Shown: positions 9,805 through 20,500 of the stretch, piece after piece
Numbering within the stretch: position 1 is the first letter of the stretch
Layout: each line of letters opens with the position of its first letter
Assembly (NCBI GenBank): GCA_024195265.1
Contig: JAJLRJ010000005.1
Location: forward strand, 45,102,587 to 45,166,586
DNA: 64,000 bases
Direction of reading: 5' to 3'
Source of the DNA: Dendrophyllia cribrosa
Lineage: Eukaryota > Cnidaria > Anthozoa > Scleractinia > Dendrophylliidae
The notes under the pieces: generated by a model
What the model was told of the DNA's origin: nothing
The model's database searches: none
The model's input: the letters and a program-made list of their open reading frames with translations, nothing else
Program-made: the position numbers and the translations under genes

Positions 9805-12688
9805 ATGTCCGACATACTAACAAATTTTCGTTTGGAAAATGAAATTGCAAGTGGGTCTTATGCAAGAGTTTATAAAGCGCAGTGGAACAACCAAGCGGTA
9901 GCAGTGAAGATACTCCATGAATGGCACTTTAAATCGAGCGATCCACGCCATGTTGACAAATTTCAAGAAGAATGCAAGATGCTACAACGACTCAAGCACA
10001 AGAACATTGTTGAACTATTAAAAGGCGTTCATCATATCCCTTTCTTCGCCTCCAATGCTTATCACCGAACTTTTGGAATGCGATTTGGTGAAGTATATTG
10101 ATGAACTGTATCCAGACAGAATTCCATTTCCCGAAATAGTCAACATATTTTTGGATGTAGCCGAGGGGCTGATTTATCTACACCAACACAATCCTCCGAT
10201 AGTTCATCGAGATTTAACCGCTAAAAATGTGCTTTTGACCAAAGATAAGCGAGCCGCCAAAATCGCTGATCTTGGTTTTCCTAAATATTTTTCAACACTG
10301 GAGCAAGAAATGCTTGCTTCTTCAAATTGCGGAAGTCCGCCATATGCCGCGCCAGAAACGTTTTCAATCAAACGTAATGTCGTATACAGCGTCAAAATCG
10401 ACATCTTTTCCTTCGGGATCACGCTGATGGAGGCTATCAACAGCAAGCGACCAACAGAATGGGCTTTTGATAGAGGTTTGTAGTCAAGGATTTTGCTTCT
10501 TTGTATATTATTGTATACTGAAAATAGCTGAAATTCTTTAGCCTGTGTATAGAACTGTGATATTCGAGGAAATTTCTACACGGGACAAAGTATCTCGACT
10601 CTAGAAAGACTATAATCAGCCATGCACCATGCACCTTTCATGAGAAGGGGGAACGGCTGCACAGGCTAGAGAATTTCAGCTTTTTTATATATTGGATAAC
10701 ATTCATAACATTTATAACAAATACCATCAAACTTCGTATTAACTTTCTTAGAATTTATCTGGCAACTTGGCATGAAACTTTACTGTACACGTGACTTGAT
10801 GTTTCCACGGCAACACGATTTTGACAGCAGTTTTTCGCAATTCGAAATTACGTTTTAATGAAAAATTTTGACTTTATGATCTTAACATTTACATTTTTAT
10901 GCCATTTGAGTGTTTCTTTATTGGTTATGATTATTTTTGAGTCAATTTTGTACGATTACACGTACTATATACCCTTCAAATTTCATTACCACAGCTTTAC
11001 AATGAAGTGACTCCCACCCCCCCTCTACCAGCCTCAGGAACTCTTATTCTGTGGGTTTTTTCGCGTTTGTTAAATCCCACGTTCTTTGTCCCTTCTCAGC
11101 CAATCCGCGAACGAGCGAGCTAATCTCGAAAACAAGCTCGGTGAGACTGGTGCGAGCGAACGAGTCGAGGGGAACTGGGGGAGAGGCGGGAGGTTAGACT
11201 CTTCCCCAACGCCCCTCGGTTCGCATTACTTTCGCTCGCTCGGATCGCCGATCGCGTATTTGCTCGCCCGCTCGACTATCCACGTCTACACGTTCACGGA
11301 CCTCAAAGGAAACTATACACGTACGATATAACTGGTTAAATGGTAAGAAACCGCATACGAGAATCCCGCTGCTTGTACGCTGGATCCTTGAGGATCTACA
11401 TCAGCCAAAAATAATTGAATATAAAACTTTAAAGCAAAGCTGAAAACAGCGTATATTTTGTTGAGTACAACATTTCAGCTGACAGACCAGCCTTCTTCAG
11501 GTACAAGATGTTACTCATCTTGTTCCTGAAACATCTTGTAACCAGGTAACATCTTGTACCTGAAGAAGACTGGTCTGGCCAGCTGAAATATTGTACTCAA
11601 CAAAATATACGCTGTTTTCAGCTTTGCTTTGAAGTTTTACGTACGATATACCCTCAAAGTTTCATTGTCACGGCTTTAATGCTCTTGATCTTGAAGTTAC
11701 GATGAAGGGGCATTGTGTCCCCCCCACCCCATACACACACACACCCACCCACCAGGCTCGGGATCTCAAAAAAGCCCACATATTGATTTAAGTCGTGATC
11801 TGCGTTTTGTTTGTTAATTCGCTTTTGTAAATAACAGATGACCAGCCAATCCCAGAAAAGGAACTTCGCAGAAATGACATCAGAATGATGGGTGAACACA
11901 AACTGAGGGGACTTGTACTTCGCTGTATTGAAAATGACAGCAGAAAGAGACCAACCGCTGAGGAAATTGGCGAGTGGCTCCAAAAAGAGAAGTCCGAAAT
12001 TCATCAAAAGAACCAGATTGTTCAGAGATCGAAACCGCAGCAGCCCCCCAAGTTGAAAGTTATTGCCCTTGGGGAATCGGCAACCGGAAAGACCAGTGTT
12101 ATCAAGCGACTTGTAGACAACAGGTACATTCAGTTTCCAACTAGTACCATTTTCCAAGAATTCTATTCAAAACACGTCACTCTGCATGATGGTAAGGAGT
12201 ATTGTTTACAGATTATAGACACAGCTGGGCAAGAGAAGTTTCGTAGCATACCTCAAAACTATTTACGAGACATAAACGGCGTTTTGCTCGTCTTTGACTT
12301 ACAGAGAAGAACTACCTTTGTCGAAGGTATTCCTGAGATGCTTAAGTTCGTCGAAAACAACAAAACCGAAAAGACCAGTATGATTTTAGTGGGAAACAAA
12401 GCCGATGAAAAAGATCGTCAAGTTTCTAGCGTAGAGGCAGAAGAATATGCGCAAAATCTCGGAGTCAGCTACTTTGAAACCAGTGCAAAAACTGGACAAA
12501 ATATCGAAGCAGTGTTTAAAGAGATTGCCAGAGAGATTCATGAAATTCCGGACTCGTCAGACATTGACACTTGTGTTACAAGCGCAGGGAAAGACACGTC
12601 TATACCAGTGTCTATACGTCTCGCCGCAGATAATGCTCCCCGTTCAAGAAACATTTGCCATAAACTGCGTGACTGGATCTGTCGGTGA
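9805..12688 (+). CDS. Protein kinase-Rab-like GTPase fusion gene, with a frameshift
   Basis: Exon 1 (9805-10475) encodes a kinase domain: Gly-loop ASGSYARVY, VAVK with Lys35, HRDLTAKNVLL catalytic loop, DLG in place of DFG, and AAPETF for APE. Exon 2 (11838-12688) finishes the kinase (RKRPTAEEI, the lobe-end Arg) and runs straight into a small GTPase: GESATGKTS P-loop, DTAGQEKF, GNKADE and ETSAKT, covering G1 and G3-G5. The intron 10476-11837 joins in phase 1 at donor GTTTGT and acceptor AATAACAG. The tyrosine-kinase-like loop suggests a TKL-type kinase; the GTPase is closest to Rab. The end (RDWICR) lacks a Rab double-Cys prenylation site. Between about 10030 and 10046 the frame shifts by one extra base (or two missing), which would truncate the product, so this is either a young pseudogene, an allele or an assembly error. 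Confidence 0.75.
10521..10686. repeat. Inverted-repeat MITE in the kinase gene intron
   Basis: AAAATAGCTGAAATTCTTTA with GCCTGTG (10521-10547) is inverted as CACAGGCTAGAGAATTTCAG (from about 10670) to 10686. It begins about 45 bp after the splice donor. No coding capacity. Confidence 0.65.
10687..11421. other. intron sequence with a GC-rich block
   Basis: Intron of the kinase-GTPase gene. At 11090-11290 the sequence is unusually rich in CG and CGAGCG/GCTCGC motifs. The start near 10960 (CGTACTATATACCC, then TTTCATT and ACGGCTTT-like sequence) is repeated in diverged form at 11640-11680. No coding exon recognised. Confidence 0.4.
11422..11639. repeat. 218-bp inverted-repeat element
   Basis: TAAAACTTTAAAGCAAAGC (11422 on) pairs with the sequence ending at 11639. 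The two ~95-bp arms match over CAGCGTATATTTTGTTGAG, TTCAGCTG and GTACAAGATGTTAC with few differences. It is a foldback MITE in the kinase gene intron, and sequence resembling ACGTACGATATA sits on both sides. Confidence 0.8.
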
Positions 12689-13127
12689 GTCGCCGTTTTT
12701 TACCCGAGCTTCGTATTGGTCATATCGCGAAACAATTCGAATTTTTAATACTGTTGAACATTTCGCTTCTGATCATTCTTCAACGTTTACTTTTAAATTT
12801 TGTACATGTTATACAATCGTGGTTATTGATAACAAAAGTGGCTCCAAATTAAATATTAGGAGTTGAACTGTTCGTCTCTTGATTTATAAACCCATTACAT
12901 TTATTGCGCCAATGCGTTCTGTCAGTTTATTGTCTGGTTAAAAATGGCCATGTACAAATGTGCAACATAGATAAGAAAAGTAAATTAGCTAAGAAATTTA
13001 CAGGACGTCATGTTTCTTGAGAACTGGTAGCCTGTTTCATCATCATTATCATCGTCATCAACATAATGATAATAATAACAATAAAATTAAAGTAAGATCC
13101 TTATTAAAAATAGCAATAATAATAATA
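12689..13127. other. downstream region, no gene
   Basis: AT-rich 3' flank of the kinase-GTPase gene with short ATC and AAT simple repeats at 13035-13125. No domain recognised. Confidence 0.4.
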
Positions 13128-13295
13128 GGCCATTTCCGAGTTGCCTTTTATAGCCTCTCCATAGCTATCAAAGCGAAGCTAGGTGCGAAACCAAATACGT
13201 TTTATTTGCATGTGAATGAAAACTCATTTTCATATGAAAGGTTTCGCACCTAGCCTCGCTTTGATAGAGAGGCTAAAGGCAACTCGGAAATGGCC
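13128..13295. repeat. MITE family B, copy 1
   Basis: GGCCATTTCCGAGTTGCC (13128 on) is inverted at 13278-13295, and the next block (TAGCCTCTC...TATCAAAGCGA) is also inverted. The centre holds CATATGAAA and TTCATTCACATG-type palindromic sequence. Same family as 15799-15989. Confidence 0.85.
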
Positions 13296-13511
13296 CATTT
13301 ACAATAACTATAAATTGATACTTAAAAATAAATGAAAGTTAAAAAGAATTACATTTCTATATATACATTTTTTCGATAAAAAATTATTTAAAGAATAGTT
13401 CATTATCCTTCTTGCACACTCATTAGCATTTAGTTACGGGAAAGTCACCCCAGACGAGCGAACTCATGAAAGGTGCTAATAGAGTAAGCAGAAGGGTTGG
13501 GTGGGTGGGAC

Positions 13512-13670
13512 GATTCCAACCAAAGTTAGGCAAAACTGACAACTATGAATAATTGATGCATGCTTATATACTATGCACGAGGGCTAATGAATATTAATAA
13601 GGTATGAATAGTATATAAGCATGCGTTAATTATTCATAGTTGTCAGTTTTGCCTAACTTTGGTTGGAATC
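13512..13670. repeat. Near-perfect hairpin with 59-bp arms
   Basis: Arms at 13512-13570 and 13612-13670 are reverse complements with only a few differences, around a 41-bp loop. The loop CTATGCACGAGGGCTAATGA... recurs exactly at 16779-16819 beyond the right terminal repeat. It may act as the internal complementary region of the DIRS-like element. Confidence 0.85.
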
Positions 13671-14074
13671 GTTTGAAATATGGCCGAGCGTCCGTCCGCA
13701 GTAAACGACCCTGCAAGTACTCGGCAAATTTTACAGCCCCTTCAAGGATCTGTTTAGCAGGCTGCTCCGCCAACCACGTCCTCATCACAGCCTGGGGCAA
13801 CTTCCGGAACAACCGCGAACAGTGATAATGCGTCCCAAAGTTCTTCTCTAGAAAACGCCAATGGGTCGAGTGTGTCGAACAACTCGATGGTGAACCTTGA
13901 GGTATTCGGCTACAACGTTTTAGTTTTGTATTCTAGCCGGGGTTTGTTGGATATTTCTTGCTGCCCAACGTTACATTTTCTCTTTTATACTTTTCCCGTT
14001 ACTCGGGGCCGGTTTTAAATTTCGCGCTTGGAGCGCATGGTCGGTAAATATTGATACAGTTCTTTCTAACGTTA

Positions 14075-14619
14075 GGGCCTGTTTACATGGAGGGAGGGTG
14101 ACCCGGGTACCAGGGTCACACTCCCAGCCGGGCTAACACATAGCCCGCCTTTACCTGGGCAGGCTATTAGGGTGGGCTATCATATAGGTGAGCTATCTTT
14201 TTTTGGCAGGCTCTTAATTGTTTTGGCGGGCTCATGTGTTGGCGGACTTTTTTTTATTGCAACGGCACGCTTTATTAACCACGACATATTAACAAACATG
14301 GCAGCAAGAAGAAAGGCTATAGCGGCGAGTTTGCTGTTTTTATTGCTTGTTTTCACGGGTAATTTCAAGTCAAAAGAAATAGCCCGCCTGGGAGGGTGAC
14401 CCTGGGGTGACCGTTTACATGCAGAAAAGATAGCCCGCCTAGGAGGGTTACCCTGGCAAGCAGACAGGGTGACCCGGGTAGGCGGGTGACCCTGTCTATT
14501 ATGTAAACACTTCAGTGTGCTTTGTAAAGAAATGTATGAAAAGTTGGCCCTCCCAGGGTAGCCCGGCTAGGAGGGTGACCCTGCTACCCGGGTCACCCTC
14601 CCTCCATGTAAACAGACCC
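14075..14619. repeat. 545-bp Harbinger-type MITE with TTA duplication
   Basis: GGGCCTGTTTACATGGAGGG (14075 on) is inverted to 14619 over about 35 bp with one or two differences, through AGGGTGACCCGGGTA. TTA flanks both sides (14072-14074 and 14620-14622), the target duplication of PIF/Harbinger elements. The interior repeats CCCGCCT and GGGTGACCC motifs. It is inserted in the intron of the Gag-like gene. Confidence 0.85.
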
Positions 14620-15290
14620 TTAGGCGATAGTCTGTTGTTTTATATTATGTTTTGCTGTTGCACTCGTTGGTTTTCTTTTCTTTTTCTTTTGTTTGCTCTT
14701 ATAAATTAAGGTTGTTATATATTTGGGACCTATTTTTGTTTTTGGGTTGAGGACCGAAGAAATTATTTATGCTGTTTGCACCTTTTCTCGCTTGTCCCTT
14801 GAGGGTCGTGGGGCGGGAGGTCTCGGTCAAGGTCCGTTCTAGTCTGACAGTGGTGTTTGGTTTTGTTTGTCTGGCCACATAGTGGCGTGGACCGTTTGAG
14901 CAGTGCGTCGAGGACTTCTGCTCTGTGCCACGGGGTGGCGTAAAAAAAATTCGGTCGAGGACCGATTGAGCAGTGTGTCGAGGACCTCTGTTCTGTGCCA
15001 AGGGGCGACGTAAAAAAAATCGGTCGCCTTTGACCATATACGTTGACCCCGTGGTGAAAAGGAAAGAATCGCATTGGGCCACGCGGTGGCTTAACGTGCC
15101 GAGGGAACTTGTGCGAAGATTCGGTGAAATCTTCTTAGTTAAGGAATTCGGTCGCACGGTACTACAACATGGAGTGAAGTAATATATTTTGGAGAATGAG
15201 ATCTGGGTTTTAGAAAAACAGTTCTGAGGTGAAGTAAGGACTGGAGTTAAGGACATTAAGGAGTTATTTGGGCATTTCTTTCCCTTGTAG
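14620..15290 (+). other. intron remainder of the Gag-like gene
   Basis: Moderately GC-rich. It contains a ~65-bp unit (GTCGAGGAC...CTGTGCCA...GGCG.CGTAAAAAAAT) repeated at about 14890-14952 and 14953-15022. The open frames on both strands here are low-complexity by-products of that repeat. The intron ends at AG 15289-15290. Confidence 0.45.
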
Positions 15291-15798
15291 GTCCCGGCCA
15301 CAACGGCAATCGAGTCTGTTTTGTCGACTCTCCAGATGGTGATTGCGCGTCCAGCGGCTCTTTTTGATCCATGCGCTGCGATCGCCGCTCTAGATGAAGT
15401 GGTCAACGTCACGAAGGAAAAGACGGGTGAAAGAGCGTCGCGTTATGAAATAGTGCCAAGGCAGTGCCGTCCGTTGTTGAACAACCCGTGCCTGCAACAG
15501 GTGTTAATAAAGCTGGTGGCGTCTAAAGAGGAGGCCGAGGTGGCGAAGGTTATTGCTAAGGCAACCAAGCGGCCCGCCCCGGTAAATCAAGGTTCGTTCA
15601 CTGGACGGACGCGTAAGGCTCCATACCAGAGGCGTGTCACCAATCTTAGCCCTAGATCACCTTTGGAGAGGAAGTGCTGGGTGTGTGGAAAAGCGGGACA
15701 CATCTCGCGCTCTTGCCCGGACAAGCGTTAAAGATGGTGCCATCAGTGAAAGTGATTTGTTTGAAATGGGATTCTGGATTGTCTTTGTATTTGCAATA

Positions 15799-15989
15799 GG
15801 CCATTTCTGAGTTGCTTTTAGCCTCTCTATCAAAGCGAGGCTAGGTGCGAAACCTTTCATATGAAAATGAGTTTTCATTCACATGCAAATAAAACTTATT
15901 TGCATGTGAATGAAAACTCATTTTCATATGAAAGTTTGCGCACCTAGCCTCGCTTTGATAGAGAGGCTAAAGGCAACTCGAAAATGGCC
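15799..15989. repeat. MITE family B, copy 2
   Basis: Same family as 13128-13295, with ends GGCCATTTCTGAGTTGC and its inverted partner. Its two arms are longer, and the central TTCATTCACATGCAAATAA is palindromic. It separates the Gag-like gene from the polymerase remnant. Confidence 0.85.
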
Positions 15990-16164
15990 TATTGACAATG
16001 ATAAATGTAAAGGCACTGTAATAAATATGTGTCGTTTTTTATTTTTCCTTTTGGGAGTCTGTGGTCTCGAGGTTGGGAGAATGACCCCACAAGCGTTTTG
16101 CCCATAGGCATGCCCTTGAGCCCGATTACTCGGGCAACGGTGGTCATTTTCTCCGAACCCGGGT

Positions 16165-16555
16165 TTGCAGCCTCCGTTTAGGTACGTCATTCTGATCCTC
16201 TTCTTTTGGTGTTCTTTGCCTAAAACAAAACGTCTCAAGGGAGATACGATGACCTTTATGCCCTTAGAAGCGGTGGACAAAAGCAGGCATAGGGGAATAC
16301 GATGGGTGTCCCTGGAGGGTAAAACGAGTTCGGATAAAATGACATCAAAAGACGCTAGTTTAACCCATATTGTTGCGGGGGAAACTCCTAACCTGCGGGA
16401 TCTGTCTTTTCGCGATCCGGACTCCTTTCAAGCTGGTCAACTTCGCACCCGCATTGGACTCTGGGAAAAAGTTTGGACGGGTACGAACCCGCAAGGGATG
16501 TCCTTGAATGGTTGGAGCATGGGGTGGATATCAAAACTTTATGAAGGTTAACAAT
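16165..16555 (+). pseudogene. Remnant of a DIRS-like polymerase N-terminus
   Basis: An open frame from 16165 to 16551 includes DPDSFQAGQLRTRIGLWEK, which resembles the stretch just before the reverse transcriptase of coral DIRS-like polyproteins. Just after it the sequence continues in another frame (VLEWLEHGVDI, about 16502-16535), so at least one frameshift is present. The reverse transcriptase core is missing. The resemblance is from memory of the family. Confidence 0.45.
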
Positions 16556-16819
16556 AATTTGGCATGGTCCTCTTTATAGCATTTATTACAGTCATGTTGG
16601 AATATTAGTGAGGGTTGGGAAATTAGTTTGGTTTAGGATGGGTAAGGTTGGGGGGGGGGGGGGTATCTTTGGTATGATTGTTTGGATTAGCCAGCGAATT
16701 CCACGGCGATTGCGGGGAGCAGTCTGGGGTGACTTTCCCGTAACTAAATGCTAATGAGTGTGCAAGAAGGATAATGAACTATGCACGAGGGCTAATGAAT
16801 ATTAATAAGGTATGAATAG

Positions 16820-17520
16820 GCCCCGGCATTTCACCTACTGAGAAATAACGAAAAAAGAGCTGATCCCAAACTGGCTTTTGTCTTTCACTTGAACAATTTA
16901 CATAAAGTAAAACTTCTTTTTCAAGAGTAAAAGAAGGGGAAAGATCAGAAGGGTGTATGCCTCGAACCCGAGTCGTTTGCTTCATAACTAATACCCATAT
17001 CCATTACAACAACGAGGGCTAGCTGACAGGAACTGTAATTTTTAACATATTTATAGAGTTACCCACAACCACAAATGAAAGCTAACCGTTTTCAAATCAG
17101 TGGTTAACTGAAAACACTGCAGATCAGTGCTAAATTGAGGCTCTTTTCTCTCAGTTCTGTGTCTAATAATAATAATAATAATAATAATTATAATAATAAT
17201 AATATAATAATAATTTAATTCTTATATTGCGCGCTTTCCATGAAATGATCAAGCGCGCATTACATGATTTCTATCTATAATAATTAAATACAGGATATCT
17301 CAATAATATTAAAAATATACCATGATAAAATTGAAATATACAAGATAAAATATCTAATATTGAAATGGGGTTCTGTCCTCGTGTACGTCAGTAATATACA
17401 GAATACTACTGTTAGGTAAATAGGGCCTATTTTACTCGCTTGCATGCGGTTATTTGATGTTAATTAGATCCGCTTATATCCAGTTTATTATATGCGAATC
17501 GGAAGGAAGCAGGAGCAACG
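16820..17520. other. no gene; AAT microsatellite
   Basis: No gene was recognised in 16820-17459. An AAT/TAA microsatellite runs at about 17166-17215, followed by a GCGCGC...GCGCGC-containing stretch (17228-17262). The last part (17460-17520) overlaps the open 3' end of cysteine-rich gene copy 2. Confidence 0.5.
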
Positions 17521-20500
17521 CCATTCTTGTCCCCAGAGCTGCCGGCCCTCTTAACCGTGAGAGACTGAGCACGAGGACCATCTAACTGGTCCTCGTGCTC
17601 AAGCCCCCACGGCTCAGGGGACGAGAATGGAGCGACGTCAGGGGACAAGGCGTTATTTTTGGCTGCAGTTTGGGCACAGCGCATGGGTTCCCTGTGCACA
17701 TAACGTACCATTTGGCAACAGACATCACCAATTTCAGGGCAGGGATCCCTAGTTGGCTGCAAGCCAGAGGAACAAAAAGGTCCTTCTTTGCAATCAAACA
17801 TGCATCCACGTTGCTTCTCTTCGTGTTTGTAGTCTACGAAAGGATAAATAACAAGTCATATTGTCAGAATTAGATAAAAGCTAACAAAAAAATAACATTT
17901 TATGCTTAAAATATATATCTGAAAACAAAATGATGCTGTTGGTTTTTCATCTTTCCCCGAAAGTAAATTTTAGGACCTCTCAAATGTGTACTTTTGATGC
18001 CAGTAAGAGATCCACAATACGGTGGCACAAACCAGATGGTCAATTGTTCCACCACACCTCTGTTTTTGACACGTAGAGATTTTAATCTTTCTTCTGCCAA
18101 ACACAAGAGGATGTGTATGGTTAATACATTTTGCTCACCATCACTATTCTCATTGGCTCAGAACATACAGCTAATAGCCCAATTTCGATATATTAAAATT
18201 CAACTTCAAACAAAAGACATCACCACGAGGCTAAGGGGAATAAACCATAGAAGTCCCTACAACATCATTCCCCTAAGCATCGAAGTGATATCTTTTGTTT
18301 CAAGTTGAATTTTAATATATCGAAATTGGGCTATTCACACTGGCATCGAATTGTGACGTCATATCTACAGTGGAATTTATCAAAGTATGACATTTGGGCT
18401 CTATCATGTCGTTGTCGCGTTTAATGTTCTACGTCGTACCAGTCTTGCTTTATACTTTGATTTTATCTCTATTTTTTGGCTGACTAGATCTTCTCCAGAT
18501 CCCACCAGCAGCATTTTCGTTCGCGGTCCCAGGTCGCGGTCCTTTCTTTCCGTCATTGTGGTAAAACGATGGCTTCTGGGCCTTACCTTTTTTCACTCCC
18601 AAGGGTAGTCTAAGGGTGGTCTAAGGGTGATCGAGATTATTGAACAGGGAAAAGTTTTCAATTCTTGTAACTTGTAATGCTGAAACGTGATCACTAGCTG
18701 ACAGCTCACTTTAGACTGATTTCGTAGACCTTGTACAGCATAATAAACAGCACCACAGGAAAGTACTGCTCAATAGTTTTCTTTGAATGGTCACACTTTA
18801 GAATTTCACCACAGACTTAAAAGTTAGAACCACCTTGTACAGCATAATAAACAGTACCACAGGAAAGTACTGCTCAATAGTTTTCTTTGAATGGTCACAC
18901 TTTAGGATTTCATCCACAGACTCAAAAGTTAGAAACACCTTGTACAGAATAATAAACAGCACCATAGGAAAGTACTGCTCAATTAGCTTTAGTTCATTTA
19001 AATGGTCACAAAATGGGATTTCATTCACGCGGGTTTCAATGTTTATAGACACAAGCATCACACGATTTGAGGCAAGAAACTGGTTTCTAAAAGGTCCTAA
19101 AACTGGAAGGCGCGGTGGCATGGTGAAGGTTGGACGTGGATTTTGAGTAGGAGAAGTTTTTCCTTCTCCCTAATATCTAAATCAATGTTAATATTAATCT
19201 TGGAAATCAGAAGGGGCTCTATATCGCATCTATATGCAAGATCATAATCCCAAGAAAATAAAACGCGGCGATCGAAGCTCTACCGAAGACGATCTCAGCA
19301 TCGCCAAGAAAGCCAACATGGCGTCCGAAAGTGAAAACGAATGTGCTGAAGACCTGGAAGGCGAACCGAGTCTATCTGAGATTAAAGGAATTTTAAATGA
19401 CATCCAGCAGTCTATCAGCAGTATTTTAAAGGATAACATGACGCTAAAAGAGAATTTAGCTCAATTAAAGTCATCTTTTGGTTCCCAGGCAAGAGAAATC
19501 GACAAGTTGAAACAAGCGCTGGAAATAAGCAAGAAAGAAAACGAGACACTCAGAAATGAACTGGACGTTAGCAAGACTTCGTTGGCTGAACAAATCAATG
19601 AAATAGAAAAGGTATACGATCAAATGGATGAATTAGAACAGTATTCGCGAAAAAATACGATCGAAATCCATGGAATCCCCGAGGACGCGTATGAATCGAC
19701 TGAATATGCTGTCATGAAAGTTGCCGAGGCTTTGGCTATACCTCTTAATGAGAGCGAAATAGAGATCTCTCATAAACTTAAACGCAAAGGTAATAGACCG
19801 ATAATCGTGAAATTTGTCAGTCACAAGATCAAGTCTCAACTCTATAAAGCGAGAACAAAATTAAAAAATGTCAAAATGTCAGATTTATTTCCAAATTATT
19901 GTTCTTCAATTCAGAGCTCGGAACGAATATATATCAATGAAAACTTGACGCAGTTTAGGCGAAATCTGGTAAACGAAGCGAGTAAGTTAAAAAGAAATCG
20001 TGGTGGACCTGTGTTAAATCTCTGGACAATCGACGGCAAAGTTTTCGTTAAAACTTCACCGGACGGCGCACCAGTGCGAATCTACTCGACCGGCGATCTC
20101 AGCGATCTCTGATATCATCCCAGGAAAGTAAGCTTATATGTAATTTTATAGTGTTATAATTAGTTATTTAAGGTTAAATTGAACAACGATAAGGCCACTT
20201 GGGGAGAAGGAAAACTCAGGTTAAATTTATATTTTAATCAGTATTCTAATCTTTGTATTCGACGTGCAGTGAAATTATTTTTCTTTTATTGTTTTTTAGT
20301 AATGTTGTATGATGTCGGTCAGTTTTCAGTGTACAATTGTTTCACTAAATGTTCGTGGGTTAAGAGATGCCAACAAACGTAGAAGCATTTTCCTATATTT
20401 GAAAGATTTAAAAGCGCATTTTTATTTTTTGCAAGAAACTTATTCTTCCGTTAAAGATGAATTAATTTGGAAAAATGAATGGGGAGGTGAAATATTCTTC

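Larger units (their letters stand above)
13680..15731 (+). pseudogene. Spliced Gag-like zinc-knuckle gene of the DIRS-like element
   Basis: Exon 1 (13680-13901) starts at ATG and is rich in Ser, Thr, Asn and Gln. One in-frame TAG at about 13755 interrupts it, with the frame open on both sides. The donor is GTATTC; the acceptor CCCTTGTAG sits before 15291. Exon 2 (15291-15731) joins in phase 0 and runs 146 codons to TAA. Its N-terminal half is alpha-helical in character. The C-terminus is basic, ending in CWVCGKAGHISRSC, a CX2CX4HX4C zinc knuckle typical of retroelement Gag proteins that bind RNA. The intron holds a 545-bp MITE. The TAG makes this copy a pseudogene unless it is read through or is a sequencing error. 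Confidence 0.6.
13395..16819 (+). mobile_element. DIRS-like retrotransposon, internally deleted
   Basis: A 61-bp inverted terminal repeat lies at 13395-13455 and 16722-16782 (ATAGTTCATTATCCTTCTTG at the left end). After the right repeat comes a 41-bp sequence (16779-16819) that also occurs exactly at 13571-13611, inside the left end. Between the ends are a spliced zinc-knuckle Gag-like gene and a short piece resembling the start of a DIRS polymerase, but no reverse transcriptase core, RNase H or tyrosine recombinase. Inverted ends plus a displaced copy of a terminal segment are the hallmark of DIRS elements, which integrate through a circular intermediate by a tyrosine recombinase. Two MITEs (14075-14619, 15799-15989) are nested inside. 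The class is inferred; ends and repeats are seen directly. Confidence 0.6.
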
